From Nitriliruptorales bacterium (GTDB lineage Bacteria; Actinomycetota; Nitriliruptoria; Euzebyales; Egibacteraceae), in assembly GCA_007126835.1 (NCBI GenBank), contig SLAO01000059.1, positions 1-33,764 of the forward strand: 33,764 nucleotides of DNA. Reading direction: 5' to 3'. This document shows, one piece after another, positions 6,814 to 14,645 of this stretch; the stretch's first letter is position 1, and every line of letters starts with the position of its first letter. The notes beneath the pieces are model-generated. The model made no database searches and was not told where the DNA came from. It was given only the letters and a program-made list of their open reading frames with translations. The translations under genes and the position numbers were made by a program.

Positions 6814-8388
6814 TCAGCCGACGTGGTCCTCGCCGACGCGACGCACCACGCTGTGCACCAGGTCGCGCAGGGCGGGCCAGGTGTCGACGTAGTGGTCGAT
6901 GTAGAACTTGTATGTCTTGGTTCGCTGGGGATCGGGCTGGAACGTCTCGGTCTCGTGCACCATCGCCGCGGCGGCTTCCTCGACGCTGGGGAACACCCCC
7001 GCGCCGGCAGCGGCCAGGATCGCCGAGCCAAGCACCGCTGCGTCCCCGACCTTGGTCAGGGTCACGGGCACGCCTGTGACGTCGGCGTGCATCTGCGTCC
7101 ACACCCGGCTGTTGGTGGCGCCGCCAGCCGCGACGAACTGCTCGACGTCGAAGCCGGCGTCGGACATCGCCCGCAGCGTGTGAGCCACTCCGTAGCAGAC
7201 TCCTTCCTGGATCGCCCGGTAGACGTGCGCAGGGGAGTGGTGGAGGCTGAAGCCCCACATCACCCCACGGGCCTCCTGGTCGGTGTAGGGCGTGCGGTTG
7301 CCCTGCCAGTAGTCGAGCACGATCAGGCCCTCGGAGCCCGGGGGTATCTCGTCGGCCCGCTGGTTCATGATGTGATAGGGATCGACGCCCTCGGCCTCCG
7401 CCTCGGCGATGACGTCCTTCAAGAAGTTGTCCTTGAACCACTTCAGGACTGACCCGGTCGATACACCGCCACCCTCGACGGTGTGCTGGCCCGGCATCAC
7501 CGCCGACGGGTACGCGCCGAAGAACCCGCGCCCGCTCACCGACGCCGGGCTCTGGCCCGACAGCACGTGCGACGACCCGGTGATCAACGCCATCTTGCCG
7601 GGCTGGACGACGTTCAACCCGATCTGGGCGTGCCAGGCGTCGCCACCACCCTGCGCCACCGGCGTGTTGGGGGCCAACCCCAACTCCTCGGCGACGTCGG
7701 GCAGCAGACCGCCGACGTGCTCTCCGAGGTTCAAGACGTCGTCGGGCAGCTTCTCGAGCACGTCGCCGAGCCCGATCTCCTCGTAGAAGCTCGTCGGCCA
7801 CCCGCCGGTGTCGGCGTTGTAGTAGGCCCGCGTGCTGTTGGAGTTGATGTTGGCCGTCCAGCGGCCGGTCAGCCGGTACGTGATCCAGTCCGCACAGTCG
7901 ACTAGCCGGTGCGCGGCCTGGTAGACCTCGGGCTCCCGCTCCTTGAGCCACAGCGCCTTACAGGGGTACCACTCGGCGTTGACCGGCCCGCCGCCGTTGT
8001 AGGCCCGCGCAGGGTGGTCGGACTCGCCGATGCGCCGAGCCTGGTCGGTCGCGCGGACGTCCATCCACATGATCGCCGGTCGCAAGTGCTGGCCGTTTCC
8101 GTCGACGGCGACAAGCGTCAACGTGGTGGCGTCGTAGGAGATCCCAGCGATGTCTTGCGGGCTGACGCCGGTGCGCTGCATCGCGCCCCGAACCGACGAG
8201 ACGAGACCGTTCCACCAATCTGCAGGGTCTTGCTCCGCCCAGCCTGGATGTGGGTGGGTCAGTGGGTAGGGGGTGGCCTCGAAACCCAACGGTTGACCCT
8301 CGAGGTCGAACACGCCGACGCGCACGCTCTCGGTGCCCATGTCGATCCCGAGGACGTACGGTCCGCTGCTCTGTGCTGCGTCGGTCAT
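6814..8388 (-). CDS. FGGY-family carbohydrate kinase, ribulokinase-like
   Basis: 524 residues using the ATG at 8388, which has AGGGAG seven bases upstream; two earlier in-frame ATGs lack this. The first phosphate loop is LGIDMGTESVRVGVFD, the catalytic Asp is probably Asp250 (GGGDAWHAQIG), and the adenosine region is AAGGATNSRVWTQMHADVTGVPV...AAVLGSAILAA. The segment LDYWQGNRTPYTDQEARGVMWGFSLHHSPAHVYRAIQEG resembles AraB-type ribulokinases more than xylulokinases. It would phosphorylate a ketose or polyol with ATP in the cytoplasm. Between the HAD phosphatase (70 bases upstream) and RpiB-like isomerase. Its exact sugar is not determined; ribulose, ribitol or a tetritol are all possible. Confidence 0.85.
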   Translation of the reverse strand: MTDAAQSSGPYVLGIDMGTESVRVGVFDLEGQPLGFEATPYPLTHPHPGWAEQDPADWWNGLVSSVRGAMQRTGVSPQDIAGISYDATTLTLVAVDGNGQHLRPAIMWMDVRATDQARRIGESDHPARAYNGGGPVNAEWYPCKALWLKEREPEVYQAAHRLVDCADWITYRLTGRWTANINSNSTRAYYNADTGGWPTSFYEEIGLGDVLEKLPDDVLNLGEHVGGLLPDVAEELGLAPNTPVAQGGGDAWHAQIGLNVVQPGKMALITGSSHVLSGQSPASVSGRGFFGAYPSAVMPGQHTVEGGGVSTGSVLKWFKDNFLKDVIAEAEAEGVDPYHIMNQRADEIPPGSEGLIVLDYWQGNRTPYTDQEARGVMWGFSLHHSPAHVYRAIQEGVCYGVAHTLRAMSDAGFDVEQFVAAGGATNSRVWTQMHADVTGVPVTLTKVGDAAVLGSAILAAAGAGVFPSVEEAAAAMVHETETFQPDPQRTKTYKFYIDHYVDTWPALRDLVHSVVRRVGEDHVG

Positions 8389-8458
8389 GGTTGCGCTCCC
8401 TTGTTGCATCATCCCGTAGGTTTCGCGGCGGCGCGGCGCGCCTACCGCGTGGAACTGA

Positions 8459-9358
8459 TCATCCGTCGTGCCCGTCGTCCTCCTCCCATCCGAGGTACTC
8501 CCAAAGCCGGGGCGGCAGCAGACGATCCACGCGCTCGAGGACGAAGTCCGGTGCTTGCGCTGCAGGCAGCCCGTGCAGCTCGTCTCGCTGGGTGTCGCCG
8601 GTCAGCACCAGCGCGCTGGCAGCACCGGCTTCCCGCGCCAGCCGGATGTCCGTGCTGAGCCGGTCACCGACCATCACCGCGCGGGCGGGGTCAACCGTCA
8701 GCCCCGCCAGAGCGGTGTGCAAGATCGCCGGGTCGGGCTTGCCGACGTTGACCTCGCAGGTGGCGCCGGTGCAGGCTTCGATCGCCGCGACGACGGCGGC
8801 GCAGTCTGGTTCCCCGCGCCCTCCCGGCATCGGGCAGTACCGGTCGGGGTTGGTCGCCACGAGCCGCGCTCGCCTGTGGAACCACAAGGCGTCGAAGGCG
8901 ATCTGGAGCTTGCGGTACTCGAAGCCGCGGTCGTAGCTGGCGACGACGATGTCGATCTCGCTGGGGTCTTCGGACATGCGAATGCCGGCTTGCTCGAACG
9001 CCCGGATCAGCGGACCTTCGGCGATGGGGAACACCACCGCGTCGGGCGCGTTGTCGAGCAACCACCGGGTCATGACCACCACGGTGTTGACGATGTCGTC
9101 AACCGGTGTCGGCAGCCCCAGGGCCTCGAGCTTGTCCGCGTACTGCTGCGGGTCCTTCGTGGGATTGTTGGACAGGAACCGGACCGGGCGGTCCAGATCA
9201 CGCAACGCCGTGATCAGGCGGCCTGCCCCAGGCAGGAGGGCCTCACCGAGGTAGATCGTCCCGTCGAGGTCGAAGACGTAGGCGTCGTAGAGCTCGTCGG
9301 GGACCCGGCCCGCCGCCGGCCCCCGTCGGGGAGCCTGGCTCATCTGCGGGCTCGGCAT
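8459..9358 (-). CDS. HAD-IIA sugar phosphatase (NagD/AraL type)
   Basis: 299 residues from ATG 9358, preceded by GGAGG four bases away, so the longer upstream reading is rejected. Motif I is YVFDLDGTIYLG (nucleophile Asp30, acid/base Asp32), motif II LSNNPTKD, motif III Lys in NVGKPDPAI, motif IV VMVGDRLSTDI. The cap domain lies between motifs II and III as in subclass IIA. Such enzymes dephosphorylate small sugar phosphates or 2-phosphoglycolate. In Bacillus subtilis AraL is cotranscribed with AraM and AraB; the same three family types sit together here. It is the first gene of the minus-strand operon. Likely role is removing excess or damaged phosphosugars (inference). Confidence 0.88.
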   Translation of the reverse strand: MPSPQMSQAPRRGPAAGRVPDELYDAYVFDLDGTIYLGEALLPGAGRLITALRDLDRPVRFLSNNPTKDPQQYADKLEALGLPTPVDDIVNTVVVMTRWLLDNAPDAVVFPIAEGPLIRAFEQAGIRMSEDPSEIDIVVASYDRGFEYRKLQIAFDALWFHRRARLVATNPDRYCPMPGGRGEPDCAAVVAAIEACTGATCEVNVGKPDPAILHTALAGLTVDPARAVMVGDRLSTDIRLAREAGAASALVLTGDTQRDELHGLPAAQAPDFVLERVDRLLPPRLWEYLGWEEDDGHDG

Positions 9359-9803
9359 CGTTCCTCCGTTGGCCGGAGATCGTGCGGGCCGTCGGCCGTC
9401 CAGCTGGCGCCCGGGACGAGGCTCTTCCTGCGCGCGACCAGGCTCCACCGAGGCAACCCTGCTCGCGCCGACGGTCGCGTCCGTGACGGTACGACCTCCG
9501 CCCGGCAGTTGGCAATCGTCGCCATGGTCGCCCCTTACCCTCGAAGCCTGGAGCCTGTGCGCTGGCCGAACGTGCGTCCCAATCGTGCGCCGGCGCCGGT
9601 GCCGGTGTCGGCCCCGGAGAGCGTTGCCGCGGCAGCCGCCCTGCGCCAGGTCCTAAATCCCACGGTGGCCGGTGAGGCTCGGGGCCGCCGGGGGCCCGGG
9701 TTGTGCTCGCTTTCGACGACGGGTGCGCAAGGCCGGGAAGCCAGACCTGCCGTCGGAAGATCGGTCCGACTTCTGTTCACTATCCGGTGGTTAGAACTAT
9801 CGT
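9359..9803 (-). other. Long GC-rich leader of the HAD-kinase-isomerase operon
   Basis: About 445 bases between the predicted promoter and the HAD start, with no convincing gene on either strand. Visible contents are a GCCGGTG-type low-complexity run near 9590-9620 and a perfect 6-base inverted repeat GTCGGA/TCCGAC at 9752-9757 and 9765-9770. The remainder to 10016, upstream of the promoter, shows only short GC palindromes. No known riboswitch was recognised. Confidence 0.35.
9752..9770. repeat. Short inverted repeat in the operon leader
   Basis: GTCGGA (9752-9757) and TCCGAC (9765-9770) are perfect complements around a 7-base loop. It falls about 34 bases downstream of the predicted transcription start on the minus strand, so it would form a small leader hairpin. 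Confidence 0.35.
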
Positions 9804-9804
9804 G

Positions 9805-9830
9805 TGTGTTACTCTACACATGAAATGTGT
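9805..9830. promoter_or_regulatory. Candidate operator with three alternating half-sites
   Basis: A perfect inverted repeat ACACAT-GAA-ATGTGT occupies 9816-9830. A third half-site TGTGT at 9805-9809 forms a second inverted repeat with ACACA at 9816-9820 across six bases. The sites cover the -10 and the spacer of the minus-strand promoter. The DeoR-type regulator encoded next door is the obvious candidate ligand, but this is inferred. Confidence 0.55.
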
Positions 9831-9839
9831 CGTTTACAA
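9811..9839 (-). promoter_or_regulatory. Predicted promoter of the HAD-kinase-isomerase-dehydrogenase operon
   Basis: On the minus strand TTGTAA (9834-9839) is followed, after exactly 17 bases, by TAGAGT (9811-9816); each matches four of six consensus positions. The stretch is the most AT-rich in this part of the window, and the inverted repeat lies between and over the two boxes. Confidence 0.5.
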
Positions 9840-10016
9840 CAGTCAAACGAACACGATGCCGGGCACGGTGCCTGTGAGTGCGCACCACGGCCTGCCGACG
9901 GTCGACGCGCCACGGCGCGCGGAGACCGGATGACCACCGGCGCCGCCTGCGATGCGGTCCGCGCTAGCTCCCATGAGGTCCGAAGCGCGGTCCGGGGCAA
10001 CGGCTGCGGTCCCGCC

Positions 10017-10835
10017 TCAGGCGTCGGAGGCTGGCGCAACCTCCACCGCGACGCCGAGTTGGCGCAGCTCCTCGAGGTGCTCGGGTGCGATGCCCGAATC
10101 GACGATGACGAGGTCGAACTCCGTCACGGAGGCGAGATGATGGACCGCTCGCTTGCCGAACTTCGCGTGATCGGCCAGCAGGATCTTGCGGGCCGCCGCC
10201 TGCATGAGCGCCAGCTTGACCTCGATCGTCTCCTGGGAGCGGTGGTAGCAGCTTCCGGCGGTGATCGCGGTGGTCGACGCGAACAGCAGGTCGGCGGTCA
10301 TCGAGCCGACCGACTCGGCGGTGCGCAAGCCCAAGAACGCGTCGTACGCAGGGCGGTACGCGCCCCCCAGGGCGATCAGATCGATGCCGGGCTTGCGGCT
10401 GAGCAGCTGAAGGGAGGGCAGGAAGTTGGTGATGACCGTGACCGGTCGCCGGTTCGGCAGCAACTGGGCCAGCCCGTAGCCGGTCGTGCTCTCGTCGAGC
10501 ATGATCGTGTGGCCGCGCTCGACGTGGCCGAGGGCGTGCGCGGCGATCTCCCCCTTGGCGGCCGCCATGGCCTGCATCCGGTGGCGCACGTCGCCGTGGT
10601 AGAAGGCCGACGGCTCGGCAGTCGCGCCACCTCTGACCTTGCGGACCCAGCCCTGCTCCTCGAGCAGCTCGAGATCTCGACGGATGGTCATCCCGCTGAC
10701 CGCGAACGCGTCGGCGAGCTCGCCAACGGACACGAACCCGTGGGTCAGGATGCGCTCGCGGATCGCCTCTTGCCGGTCCTGCGGGCTCAGTTCGGACTCG
10801 GCTTCGGCGGGAATCTCGTCGGGCGTGCCTTCCAT
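10017..10835 (-). CDS. DeoR-family transcriptional regulator
   Basis: 272 residues from ATG 10835, with GGAG about nine bases before; the much longer upstream reading lacks a ribosome site and similarity. The N-terminal winged helix-turn-helix is at about residues 20-75 (RQEAIRERILTHGFVSVGELADAFAVSGMTIRRDLELLEEQGWVRKVRGGA). The C-terminal sugar-phosphate sensing domain follows (MLDESTTGYGLAQLL; VITNFLPSLQLL; LIALGGAYRPAYDAFLG; ILLADHAKFGKRAVHHLA). DeoR proteins usually repress sugar catabolic genes and respond to a phosphorylated intermediate. It sits between the minus-strand kinase operon and the divergent transketolase genes and probably controls one or both. Effector unknown. Confidence 0.9.
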   Translation of the reverse strand: MEGTPDEIPAEAESELSPQDRQEAIRERILTHGFVSVGELADAFAVSGMTIRRDLELLEEQGWVRKVRGGATAEPSAFYHGDVRHRMQAMAAAKGEIAAHALGHVERGHTIMLDESTTGYGLAQLLPNRRPVTVITNFLPSLQLLSRKPGIDLIALGGAYRPAYDAFLGLRTAESVGSMTADLLFASTTAITAGSCYHRSQETIEVKLALMQAAARKILLADHAKFGKRAVHHLASVTEFDLVIVDSGIAPEHLEELRQLGVAVEVAPASDA

Positions 10836-11116
10836 GCGCGATCTCCGAACGACCGTTGCGGTCGCGGCAACTCCGACCGCGCCAAGGTCACACGGCAATG
10901 TAGCAGGGGCCAGGAAAAGCCCCGGAGCCGGATGCCCAACGCACACAACATCGCCGGTGGGCCTCCCCATTGGTGCGCGCCGATGCCGAGGCGTAGCGTC
11001 GAGGCAGCGGCCTTGGGCGTACGCTGCTGCCAGACGCAGCCACGTTCTGCGTTGCTGGTGCGGCAGCCGGCAACCCAGTCGGATTGACAGCCCACGGCAG
11101 AAGAGGAATTGAGCCG
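10836..11116. promoter_or_regulatory. Divergent intergenic region between the deoR-type gene and tkt
   Basis: 281 bases that must hold the start signals for both the regulator and the transketolase operon. No strong -35/-10 pair stood out. A hairpin with ACGCAG (11034-11039) and CTGCGT (11047-11052) around a 7-base loop lies in the transketolase leader. The ACACAT/ATGTGT half-sites of the other promoter are not repeated in clear form here. Confidence 0.4.
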
Positions 11117-13144
11117 ATGCAGACCACTTCGACGGACACGACGACCGAGACGCTCGCGGTGGACACCGTGCGAGTGCTGGCGATGGATGCGATCGAGCGT
11201 GCAGGGGACGGCCACCCGGGCACGGCCATGGCACTGGCGCCAGCCGCCTACGTGCTGTGGTCGCAGTTCCTGCGCTTCGACCCCGCCGACCCCGACTGGC
11301 CAGACCGTGACCGGTTCGTGCTGTCGGTCGGTCACGCGTCGGTGCTCCAGCACATCGTGTTGCACCTGACCGGCTACGACCTCGGCATCGACGATCTCAA
11401 GTCCCAGCGTCAGCTGGGTTCGAGGACCCCCGGGCACCCTGAGCGCGGCCACACCCCCGGGGTCGAGACCACGACAGGCCCGCTCGGCCAGGGCGTCGGC
11501 AACGCGGTGGGTTTTGCGATCGCCGAGCGGCTGCTCGCCGACCGCGCCGGCGGCGACCTGGTCAACCACCGGACATGGGTCTTCGCCGGGGACGGCGACC
11601 TCATGGAGGGCGTGTCGGGCGAGGCGTCCTCCCTGGCCGGTCACCTCGGGCTGGACAAGCTCACCGTCTTGTACGACGACAACCGGATCACCATTGACGG
11701 CGGCACCGACCTTACCTTCAGCGAGGACGTGGGCGCCCGGTACGAGTCCTATGGCTGGCACGTGCAGCACATCGAGGACGCCAACGACCGCGACGCGATC
11801 GCCGCGGCGTACGCTGCGGCGGTGGCCGAGACCGAGCGGCCCTCGCTGATCCGGCTGCGCAGCGTCATCGCCTGGGGCGCGCCCAACAAGTCGGGCACGT
11901 CCTCGGCACACGGCTCGGCGCTGGGCGCCGACGAGGTGGCAGCCACCAAGACCTTCTACGGCTGGGATCCCGAGGCCACGTTCGTGGTGCCTGATGGGGT
12001 GCCCGAGCGCTGGCGCCAGCGGGTGCCCGAGCACCAGGCCGAGCGGCAGGCGTGGGAGTCTCGGGCGCAGGCGCGGGCCGAGCACGACCCAGACCTGGTG
12101 GCCAACTTGCGCTCCACGACCGGCGGCGTCCTGCCTGACGGCTGGGACGACGACCTCGAGGGCCTCTTCGACGACGCTGGCGCCATGGCCACCCGCAAGG
12201 CGTCGAGCAAGGTGATCCAGACCCTGGCGGCTCGCGTGCCCGGGCTCGTGGGTGGATCCGCCGACCTCGCGGGCTCGAACCTGACCACCATCGAGGGTGG
12301 GGGGGACCTGTCGCGCCACGAGGTCGGTCGCAACATCCACTTCGGCGTGCGCGAGCACGCGATGGGCGCGATCGCCAACGGCCTGGCTGCGCACGGCGGC
12401 CTGCATCCGTTCGTGGCGACGTTCCTGGTGTTCTCGGACTACATGCGGCCCTCGGTGCGCCTTGCGGCGTTGATGAGCTTGCCCGTGGTGTACGTGTGGA
12501 CCCACGACTCGGTCGGGCTGGGCGGCGACGGGCCCACCCACCAACCCGTCGAGCACCTGGCCTCGCTGCGGGCGATGCCCAACCTCGAGGTGATCCGCCC
12601 GGCCGACGGACCCGAGACGGTCGAGGCGTGGCGCGCGGCGCTGGCGCGCACCGACGGGCCCACGGCCCTGGCGTTCTCGCGCCAGTCGGTGCCGGTCTTG
12701 GACCGCGACGAGCTCGCCTCGGCGGCTGGTCTTGCCCGTGGCGGCTACGTGTTGCGGGAGGCCGGCGGTGGGGCACCGCAGCTGATCCTGATCGCCTCCG
12801 GCTCGGAGGTCGGCCTCGCGGTCGACGCGGCCGTGCGTCTCGAGGCCGAGGATGGCGTGCCGACGCGTGTTGTCTCCCTGCCCTGTTGGGAGCGGTTCTC
12901 CGACCAGGACGCGGACTACCGCGCCCGCGTGATCCCGGCGGACGTCCCGGCCCGCTTGGCTGTGGAGGCCGCCAGCCCATTTGGGTGGCGCGAGTGGGTC
13001 GGCGAGGCGGGGGAGACGCTGGGGGTGGAGACCTTCGGCGCGTCGGGCCCCGGCGGCGAGGTCCTGGCCGAGCGCGGCTTCACCGTGGACAACGTCGTTT
13101 CCAGGGCGCGCGGCCTGCTGTCCCGTCTTGACTCGAGCAAGTGA
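11117..13144 (+). CDS. tkt: Transketolase
   Basis: 675 residues from ATG 11117, ribosome site AGAGGA upstream; an earlier TTG start at 11084 is not needed. Thiamine-diphosphate enzyme: GHPGTAMALAP near the N-terminus, the cofactor motif VFAGDGDLMEGVSGEASSLAGHLGL...YDDNRITIDG, the central GGSADLAGSN and FGVREHAMGAIANGLAAHGG (catalytic Glu and His), WTHDSVGLGGDGPTHQPVEHL, and a C-terminal domain. Length is normal. It moves two-carbon ketol units between xylulose-5-P, ribose-5-P and erythrose-4-P. First gene of the plus-strand cluster and 76 bases before transaldolase. It may be the only housekeeping copy or dedicated to this sugar locus; the window cannot tell. Confidence 0.97.
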   Translation: MQTTSTDTTTETLAVDTVRVLAMDAIERAGDGHPGTAMALAPAAYVLWSQFLRFDPADPDWPDRDRFVLSVGHASVLQHIVLHLTGYDLGIDDLKSQRQLGSRTPGHPERGHTPGVETTTGPLGQGVGNAVGFAIAERLLADRAGGDLVNHRTWVFAGDGDLMEGVSGEASSLAGHLGLDKLTVLYDDNRITIDGGTDLTFSEDVGARYESYGWHVQHIEDANDRDAIAAAYAAAVAETERPSLIRLRSVIAWGAPNKSGTSSAHGSALGADEVAATKTFYGWDPEATFVVPDGVPERWRQRVPEHQAERQAWESRAQARAEHDPDLVANLRSTTGGVLPDGWDDDLEGLFDDAGAMATRKASSKVIQTLAARVPGLVGGSADLAGSNLTTIEGGGDLSRHEVGRNIHFGVREHAMGAIANGLAAHGGLHPFVATFLVFSDYMRPSVRLAALMSLPVVYVWTHDSVGLGGDGPTHQPVEHLASLRAMPNLEVIRPADGPETVEAWRAALARTDGPTALAFSRQSVPVLDRDELASAAGLARGGYVLREAGGGAPQLILIASGSEVGLAVDAAVRLEAEDGVPTRVVSLPCWERFSDQDADYRARVIPADVPARLAVEAASPFGWREWVGEAGETLGVETFGASGPGGEVLAERGFTVDNVVSRARGLLSRLDSSK

Positions 13145-13220
13145 CCGCGAACAGGCATGGTGGACGTCGACGGCCACCGCGCACCGTCGGCCGACAGCCG
13201 CCCCGACCCCAGGAGGCATC

Positions 13221-14348
13221 ATGACCGACCGACTCGCCGAGCTTTCCGCCCAGGGCGTAGCCGTGTGGGTGGATTCGATCGCCCGCGACTGGATCGAGCA
13301 CGGCCACCTGGCACGCTTGCGTGACGAGCGGTCAGTGGTCGGCGTGACGTCGAACCCGACGATCTTCGAGCAGGCGATGCGCCAGGGAGACCGCTACGAC
13401 GCGTCGTTGACCGAGCTAGCCCAGCAAGGCCTTGACGCACGGACCATCTTCGAGCGGCTCGCGCTGGAAGACATCCGCGCAGCAGCGGACGTGCTGCATG
13501 GCGTCTACGACGCGACCGACGGCCACGACGGCTACATCTCCTACGAGGTCGCGCCCGACCTGGCACACGACAGCGATGCCACGGCAGCGGAGGCCACGCG
13601 GCTGTTCGCTGCGCTGGACCGCCCGAACGTGATGATCAAGATCCCGGCGACGCTCGAGGGCCTGCCGGCGATCCGCGAGGCGATCGGGGCGGGCGTCAAC
13701 GTCAATGTCACGCTGATCTTCTCGATCGCGCGCTACCGTGCCGTCGTGGACTCGTACCTCTCGGGGCTCGAGGATCGCTTGGCCGCCGGCGGTGATATCT
13801 CCGGCATCCACAGCGTCGCGTCGTTCTTCGTCAGCCGGGTCGATGGGCTCGTCGACCCGCGGTTGGCCAAGGTCGTCGACGAGGGCGGGCCCGGTGCGGA
13901 CCTCGCCGCGGCCCGGCTCGGGACCGCCGCGATCGACAACGCCAAGCTGGCCTACGAGGCCGGAAGTGAGCTGTTCGCCGGCGACCGCTGGCAGGCGCTG
14001 ACGGCCCGCGGCGCCAATGCTCAGCGTTGCCTGTGGGCCTCCACGTCGACGAAGAACCCCGAGTACCGGGACGTGGTCTACTGCGAGGAGCTCATCGGTC
14101 GCGGGACGGTCAACACCATGCCCCTGGCGACCATCGACGCGTTCGCCGACCACGGCGAGGTTCGCGGGCAGACGGTGGCGGAGAACATCGACCGCGCTCA
14201 CCGCCTGTGGCCCGAGCTCGCTGAGCTCGGCCTCGACGAAGACGCCGTCGGCGAGGAGCTCGAAGAGGACGGCGTCCGCAAGTTCGCCGCCAGCTTCGAG
14301 GCACTGCTCGAGACCATCGAGGATCAGCGCCGCCGCGCGCTCGGTTAG
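13221..14348 (+). CDS. tal: Transaldolase (actinobacterial long type)
   Basis: 375 residues from ATG 13221 with AGGAGG at 13211-13216. The substrate motif GVTSNPTIFEQAM, the Schiff-base Lys140 in NVMIKIPATLEG, NVNVTLIFS and SFFVSRVDGLVDP are all present, as is the C-terminal LWASTSTKNPEYRDVVY...TVNTMPLATIDAF. Length agrees with the mycobacterial class (about 370 residues), longer than E. coli TalB (about 317). It transfers dihydroxyacetone between sedoheptulose-7-P and glyceraldehyde-3-P. Follows transketolase, as in many actinobacteria, where tkt-tal usually precedes zwf and opcA. Here those are replaced by aldolase and kinase genes. A hairpin follows the stop. Confidence 0.97.
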   Translation: MTDRLAELSAQGVAVWVDSIARDWIEHGHLARLRDERSVVGVTSNPTIFEQAMRQGDRYDASLTELAQQGLDARTIFERLALEDIRAAADVLHGVYDATDGHDGYISYEVAPDLAHDSDATAAEATRLFAALDRPNVMIKIPATLEGLPAIREAIGAGVNVNVTLIFSIARYRAVVDSYLSGLEDRLAAGGDISGIHSVASFFVSRVDGLVDPRLAKVVDEGGPGADLAAARLGTAAIDNAKLAYEAGSELFAGDRWQALTARGANAQRCLWASTSTKNPEYRDVVYCEELIGRGTVNTMPLATIDAFADHGEVRGQTVAENIDRAHRLWPELAELGLDEDAVGEELEEDGVRKFAASFEALLETIEDQRRRALG

Positions 14349-14352
14349 CCTT

Positions 14353-14372
14353 GGCTTAGCTTCGAGCTAGCC
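14353..14372 (+). terminator. Possible terminator after transaldolase
   Basis: Stem GGC-TAGCT / AGCTA-GCC with a single bulged T and a TCG loop, starting five bases after the transaldolase stop. No T-tract follows. It may separate tkt-tal from the downstream aldolase genes. Confidence 0.4.
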
Positions 14373-14645
14373 CTCGAACGTCCCTGTGCGCGCCGGCGAC
14401 TGACGCTCCGGTGCCGGCGGCTCGTTGCGCCGTGGGACCCCCGACCTTTCAGGTGGGGACGAAGCGCACTGTGCCGGCTGCGTGTCCCGATCTACGGTAA
14501 CGCCACTACATGATGCCGCTGTCTCGGAGGCACGCCATGCCGGCGTTCGCAAAGCACTGCGTTGCACGTCCCGGTGGCCATGGCAGCGGCGTCGCAGGTC
14601 AGTCGATGTCGCCTCGCATTTCATGAGGCGTAGTCAGGGGCTAGC
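14373..14645 (+). other. Intergenic region before the transaldolase-like gene
   Basis: About 270 bases without a supported gene. It probably holds a promoter for the downstream four-gene unit, since it follows a hairpin and the next gene starts anew at GTG 14646 with AGGGG at 14636-14640. Possible -10-like hexamers occur near 14490-14510, but no -35 partner is convincing. Confidence 0.3.

Noticed and set aside
4861..9358. The minus-strand operon as a true L-arabinose (ara) operon
   Set aside because: AraB-, AraL- and AraM-like families are present, but there is no AraA isomerase, AraD epimerase or AraR-type regulator, and an RpiB-type isomerase is included.
10880..10905. A second operator like ACACAT-GAA-ATGTGT before deoR (CACAC...AATGT)
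   Set aside because: Only fragments match and the arms are not complementary.
10787..13222. An 811-codon open frame on the minus strand over transketolase
   Set aside because: It is antisense to a complete, motif-rich transketolase, is Arg/His/Gly-rich without family features, and overlaps the DeoR-type gene. High GC makes such long shadows common.
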